Shown here piece after piece: positions 60,978 to 64,000 of a DNA stretch of 64,000 nucleotides. A program made the translations under genes and the position numbers. The DNA is from Homarus americanus. Lineage: Eukaryota > Arthropoda > Malacostraca > Decapoda > Nephropidae. The DNA is taken from assembly GCF_018991925.1 (NCBI RefSeq), contig NW_024744462.1, forward strand, positions 164,001 through 228,000, given 5' to 3'. Each line of letters starts with the position of its first letter. Position 1 is the stretch's first letter. The notes beneath the pieces were generated by a model, which saw only the letters and a list, made by a program, of their open reading frames with translations, made no database searches and was not told the origin of the DNA.

Positions 60978-61129
60978 CTGCGCAGAGTCTTGGTAGAGGT
61001 CGGGAAGGGGCTGAGTGGGTGAATATTGGGCGGGGTGGGCGGCGGCCTCGTAACCTCCCTCCTTCACCAAAGGCAACACCTTCGGGGTGGGTTGTCCCTC
61101 ACCCAGGTCACCGGAAGACCCAAACTCAT
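60978..61129 (-). CDS. Internal exon of a Gln-rich protein gene
   Basis: This is a 152-nt open exon read on the minus strand. It is preceded by a pyrimidine-leaning acceptor ending in CTCCGGCAG and followed by the donor CAG|GTAATAC. The frame that reaches the donor at phase 0 has no stop and starts with two bases of a split codon, so the upstream intron is phase 1. The peptide begins EFGSSGDLGEGQPTPKV, continues through KEGGYEAAAHPAQYSP, and ends LPDLYQDSAQ. It is acidic, Pro/Gly-rich and low in hydrophobic residues, so probably disordered. It joins in frame to the exon at 60020-60241 across a 736-nt intron. I do not recognise the family; a transcriptional regulator tail is only a composition-based guess. 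The preceding exon and the gene start lie to the right and were not found. Confidence 0.6.
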
Positions 61130-61668
61130 CTGCCGGAGAACAAGGTCAAGTTAGGTCACACAGAGGTCAGGTGATTGAACGAGAAAAATATAAATAACAT
61201 CGAGTAATTTAGTGTTTAAATAATATAAATAAGTGAATAACTAAATAATAATACAAGTTTCCTAATTAATTAAAGTGAATAAATAAGTAAGCATGTAAGT
61301 AACCAAGATAAGTAGGTATTAAGTAACTAAATAACCTAATTAAGTAGGCAAGGAAGTAATTTGTCTAAGTAAGATTTAGGATTTGTGAGAGTAGTTAATA
61401 ATTGAAGTCCTCTCTCTCTCAGCAGGTAGGTGGTGTGTGTGTGTGTGTGTGTGTGTGTGTGGCCTGATCCCTAAGACATACAAGGACATCCAGGGTAGAA
61501 GTGGTTTCCCTCTTTGAAGAGTGTGTACAGATGTTCACAAGCACTCACACCTGAAGGATTGACACGCATATATCAAATGTACACAAGATTGCGTACATAC
61601 AAACAAAATGTATATCGAAACCCACATAATATAAATATGTATGAGTATACACACACATACATGACTAG

Positions 61669-61728
<60 letters not shown>

Positions 61729-62212
61729 CCAGTACACAAACACAGTTTCCGTCTCCATTCAAACTCATAGATTACTGTATACTCAAACATACATAACAAC
61801 CCCTACCCTTAAATCATAACTCCCCCATACCCACACGACTTAACACCCACCCCCACCCATTAAATAAAAAAAAAAGACTCCGCCATTCAGAAAATTTTAC
61901 GACACTATCATTTAACCATTTAGTGGCGTTCATAGCTCCCATCACTACCCAAGGCTAAGAGGAGCTATCACCACATGGTCCTGGTTACCCCTCTGAGGAG
62001 TTAAAGAATGTGACAGTAGTGAGTTTATGGTTGGGTGGTGATGTTTACCAAACGTGTATGGTAGAACAGGATTTAGTGGCGGGAGAAGAGAGGTGTTGCA
62101 GCGGTGAGGGAGGGAGAAAGAAGGGTGAGAGAGGAAGTAAATAGATAGGAAATGAGAGTGGAAGAGTAAAAAAGAGAGAGAGAGAAGGAGGGAGACAAGT
62201 AGATAGAGAATG

Positions 62213-62216
<4 letters not shown>
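61130..62216. other. Region right of the Gln-rich gene exons
   Basis: AT-rich unique DNA with degenerate AAGTAA/AATAAG words at 61190-61380, (GT)n at about 61435-61460 and (CA)n at about 61673-61725. 62080-62180 is purine-rich. No convincing upstream exon of the minus-strand gene was found. Confidence 0.5.

Positions 62217-62262
<46 letters not shown>
62217..62262. repeat. (GA)n microsatellite
   Basis: GA run of about 46 bp. Confidence 0.97.
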
Positions 62263-62266
<4 letters not shown>

Positions 62267-62581
62267 CCAACAGCCCTGCTACGTTTGTTTTTGTTTACAT
62301 CTTGTTCCCAAATCCCCCTTCTTGCCTCCTAGGGGGTGTTCTTCCCCCTTCTTGCCTCCTAGGGGGTGTTCTTCCTCTTTCCTTCTTTCATTCATTCATT
62401 CCTACTCACTGAATGGACCCCTGTCTTATTTTATCCAGCCGGTGGCACCCACCACCCACTCCCCCCTCCCCCCTCTTTCTCCCTCCCCCCCCTGCCCATA
62501 ATTACTCTGTTTAAACATAGTGACTCGGCGGTGAGGGGCGTTTAGGAGGAGGAGGGAGTTGTTAAGAAGTAACCCAGGCAC

Positions 62582-62585
<4 letters not shown>
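62263..62585. other. Unique sequence with a 31-bp tandem duplication
   Basis: CTTGCCTCCTAGGGGGTGTT with its CCCCCTT flank is present twice (about 62315-62376). The rest is C/T-rich; no gene. Confidence 0.6.
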
Positions 62586-62628
<43 letters not shown>

Positions 62629-62662
62629 GTCGAAGGTACCTGATAAAAAAAAGAAAGACATT

Positions 62663-62733
<71 letters not shown>
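62586..62733. repeat. (GA)n and (GT)n microsatellites
   Basis: GA run 62586-62626 and GT run about 62665-62733. Confidence 0.97.
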
Positions 62734-62736
<3 letters not shown>

Positions 62737-62839
62737 AGGCGGTGTACAGGTGTGAGTGTTGAGGATGTGGAAAATTGACAGCTTAACACCACCGACCGTG
62801 ACCTCTGTACATGCGAAAAGACCCCCAACGCCTAGCTGT

Positions 62840-62943
62840 GTACGTTTCAACGATTCAGGTGTGTGCGTATAGAATGATCCCGACACTGGTATATGTATGT
62901 ACGTGTTATATATTTCGTGTGTGCACCTGTGCAAAAACTTCAT

Positions 62944-63002
<59 letters not shown>

Positions 63003-63168
63003 TTCAACGATTCAGCCTATGTGCGTATGCTACGATCCAGACATCATTGTATGTACGTTTTTCATATTCCGAGTGTATTCATGTGGGAAGAAACCAACAC
63101 CCGTATGTACGTTTTTTCGATTCTGGTGTATGTATGTATGTATGTATGTATGTATGTATGTATGTATG
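62840..63168. repeat. Degenerate about 100-bp repeat containing (GT)n and (TATG)n
   Basis: TTTCAACGATTCAG recurs at about 62846 and 63001, and a TTTTTCGATTCTGG relative at 63111, each near GTATGTACG words. GT run 62948-62992 and TATG run 63127-63168 lie between or beside the copies. Confidence 0.75.
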
Positions 63169-63539
63169 AGGATACACCAGGAAGTCTTCTTCAGGGCAGC
63201 CCTATAGTCGTGGGTCACAAGGCAGAGATCAGGGTGGCACTTCCGGTTTGTAGGAAAGGGAGAAGGGGTGACGGGTTAAGGGTAAGGGGGAAATGGGAAA
63301 GGGAGATGAATTAAGGGGGAGAGGAGAGAGAGGAGGCGTATTAAGGGAGAATGGGGAAGGAGATATCTACCACCACTACCACTCTCACCAAATTGCAAAT
63401 AGAGAGGGGAGGTGAAAAGGGGGATTAGGGGATATATGGGAAAGGGAGGAGATAGAAGGAAAAGGGAGAAAATCAGATTAATTATCCATTACCTTTCCTT
63501 CCCTTATTCCCATCACCATCACAGAAAATGGGAAGGGAG
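63169..63539. other. Unique, partly purine-rich DNA
   Basis: 63250-63470 is G/A-rich; no gene recognised. Confidence 0.5.
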
Positions 63540-63805
63540 TGGATCTATTTAATACACCACTGCCCATGCCATTACCCACCCCACCACTACTACCATTACC
63601 CCCACTATTACCCCACCACTACCACTACACTACCATCACTATGCAACTACCACCTTCACCACCATTCCGCCTCACCACTATCACCATCATCACACTTTAC
63701 CCCCATCATTACGTCCCATCAACACCACAACTACTACCACTATCATAACTAACACCATCACCATCATCACCATCACCACCATCATCACCATCACCACCAT
63801 CAGCG
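63540..63805. repeat. CAC/ATC-rich trinucleotide array
   Basis: CCACTACTACCATTACC words, then (CACCAT)n at about 63750-63800. Confidence 0.9.
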
Positions 63806-63839
63806 TTGTTCGGAAAGCCCTGAGGTTTCATGACCCTTA

Positions 63840-64000
63840 CTGACCCACCTGCTATAGGGCTTCACTGAGGCTTCACCTGGTATAATCTACCGATCCTTCT
63901 AGTCAACACAACCAGGCTTCACTCTGTCATCACAACGCAACCAAGCTTCACTATCAACTCAACCAGGCTTCACTATCAACACAACCAGGCTTCACTATCA
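63840..64000. repeat. About 20-bp minisatellite cut by the window edge
   Basis: Unit core CAACACAACCAGGCTTCACT, becoming more regular to the right and still running at 64000. Confidence 0.88.

Overview
This is eukaryotic, almost entirely non-coding DNA, most likely from an arthropod and by inference a decapod crustacean. Three things point that way. Simple-sequence repeats are extremely long and frequent: (CA/GT)n, (GA/CT)n, (TAA/TTA)n, (ATC)n, (TATG)n and dozens of 15-30 bp minisatellites. Short TTAGG/CCTAA clusters (the arthropod telomere word) are scattered in both orientations. Degenerate C-termini of non-LTR (CR1/jockey-like) reverse transcriptases are present. No bacterial operon, tRNA, rRNA or CRISPR is supported, and most long open frames are repeat translations (HTHT, VCVC, SLSL, ERER, MLASRC and similar).

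Layout. 1-19 kb is dominated by satellites and microsatellites: a 21-bp array meeting a 22-bp array at 1.2-2.5 kb, a 27-bp array at 11.1 kb, a 15-bp array at 12.1-12.9 kb, and pyrimidine- or purine-only blocks at 0.3, 2.8, 8.6, 9.6, 10.1 and 15.2-16.6 kb. 20.1-21.2 kb holds a complex GC-richer island with an exact 425-bp tandem duplication and a possible small exon. 22-33 kb alternates minisatellites, microsatellites and a TTAGG block, and includes a CCAAT-box cluster at 27.84-27.96 kb and a LINE fragment at 28.5-29.0 kb. 33.4-34.6 kb is the largest repeat-free island. 37.9-43.7 kb is plain AT-rich DNA with one dense nuclear-receptor half-site cluster at 38.84 kb. 43.8-47.8 kb returns to repeats. 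47.9-48.9 kb is another complex island with exon-like pieces. 50.8-54.0 kb collects transposon debris: three LINE tails, a 291-bp MITE and a foldback element. 54-59 kb is mostly unique.

The best gene evidence is on the minus strand at 60.0-61.1 kb. Two exons with canonical GT/AG borders share phase 0 and encode the Gln/His-rich C-terminal end of an unrecognised protein. A second possible terminal exon lies at 59.3 kb. Exons upstream of 61.13 kb were not found. No pathway can be reconstructed. The other islands are better read as candidate regulatory or unannotated exon sequence until compared with related genomes.
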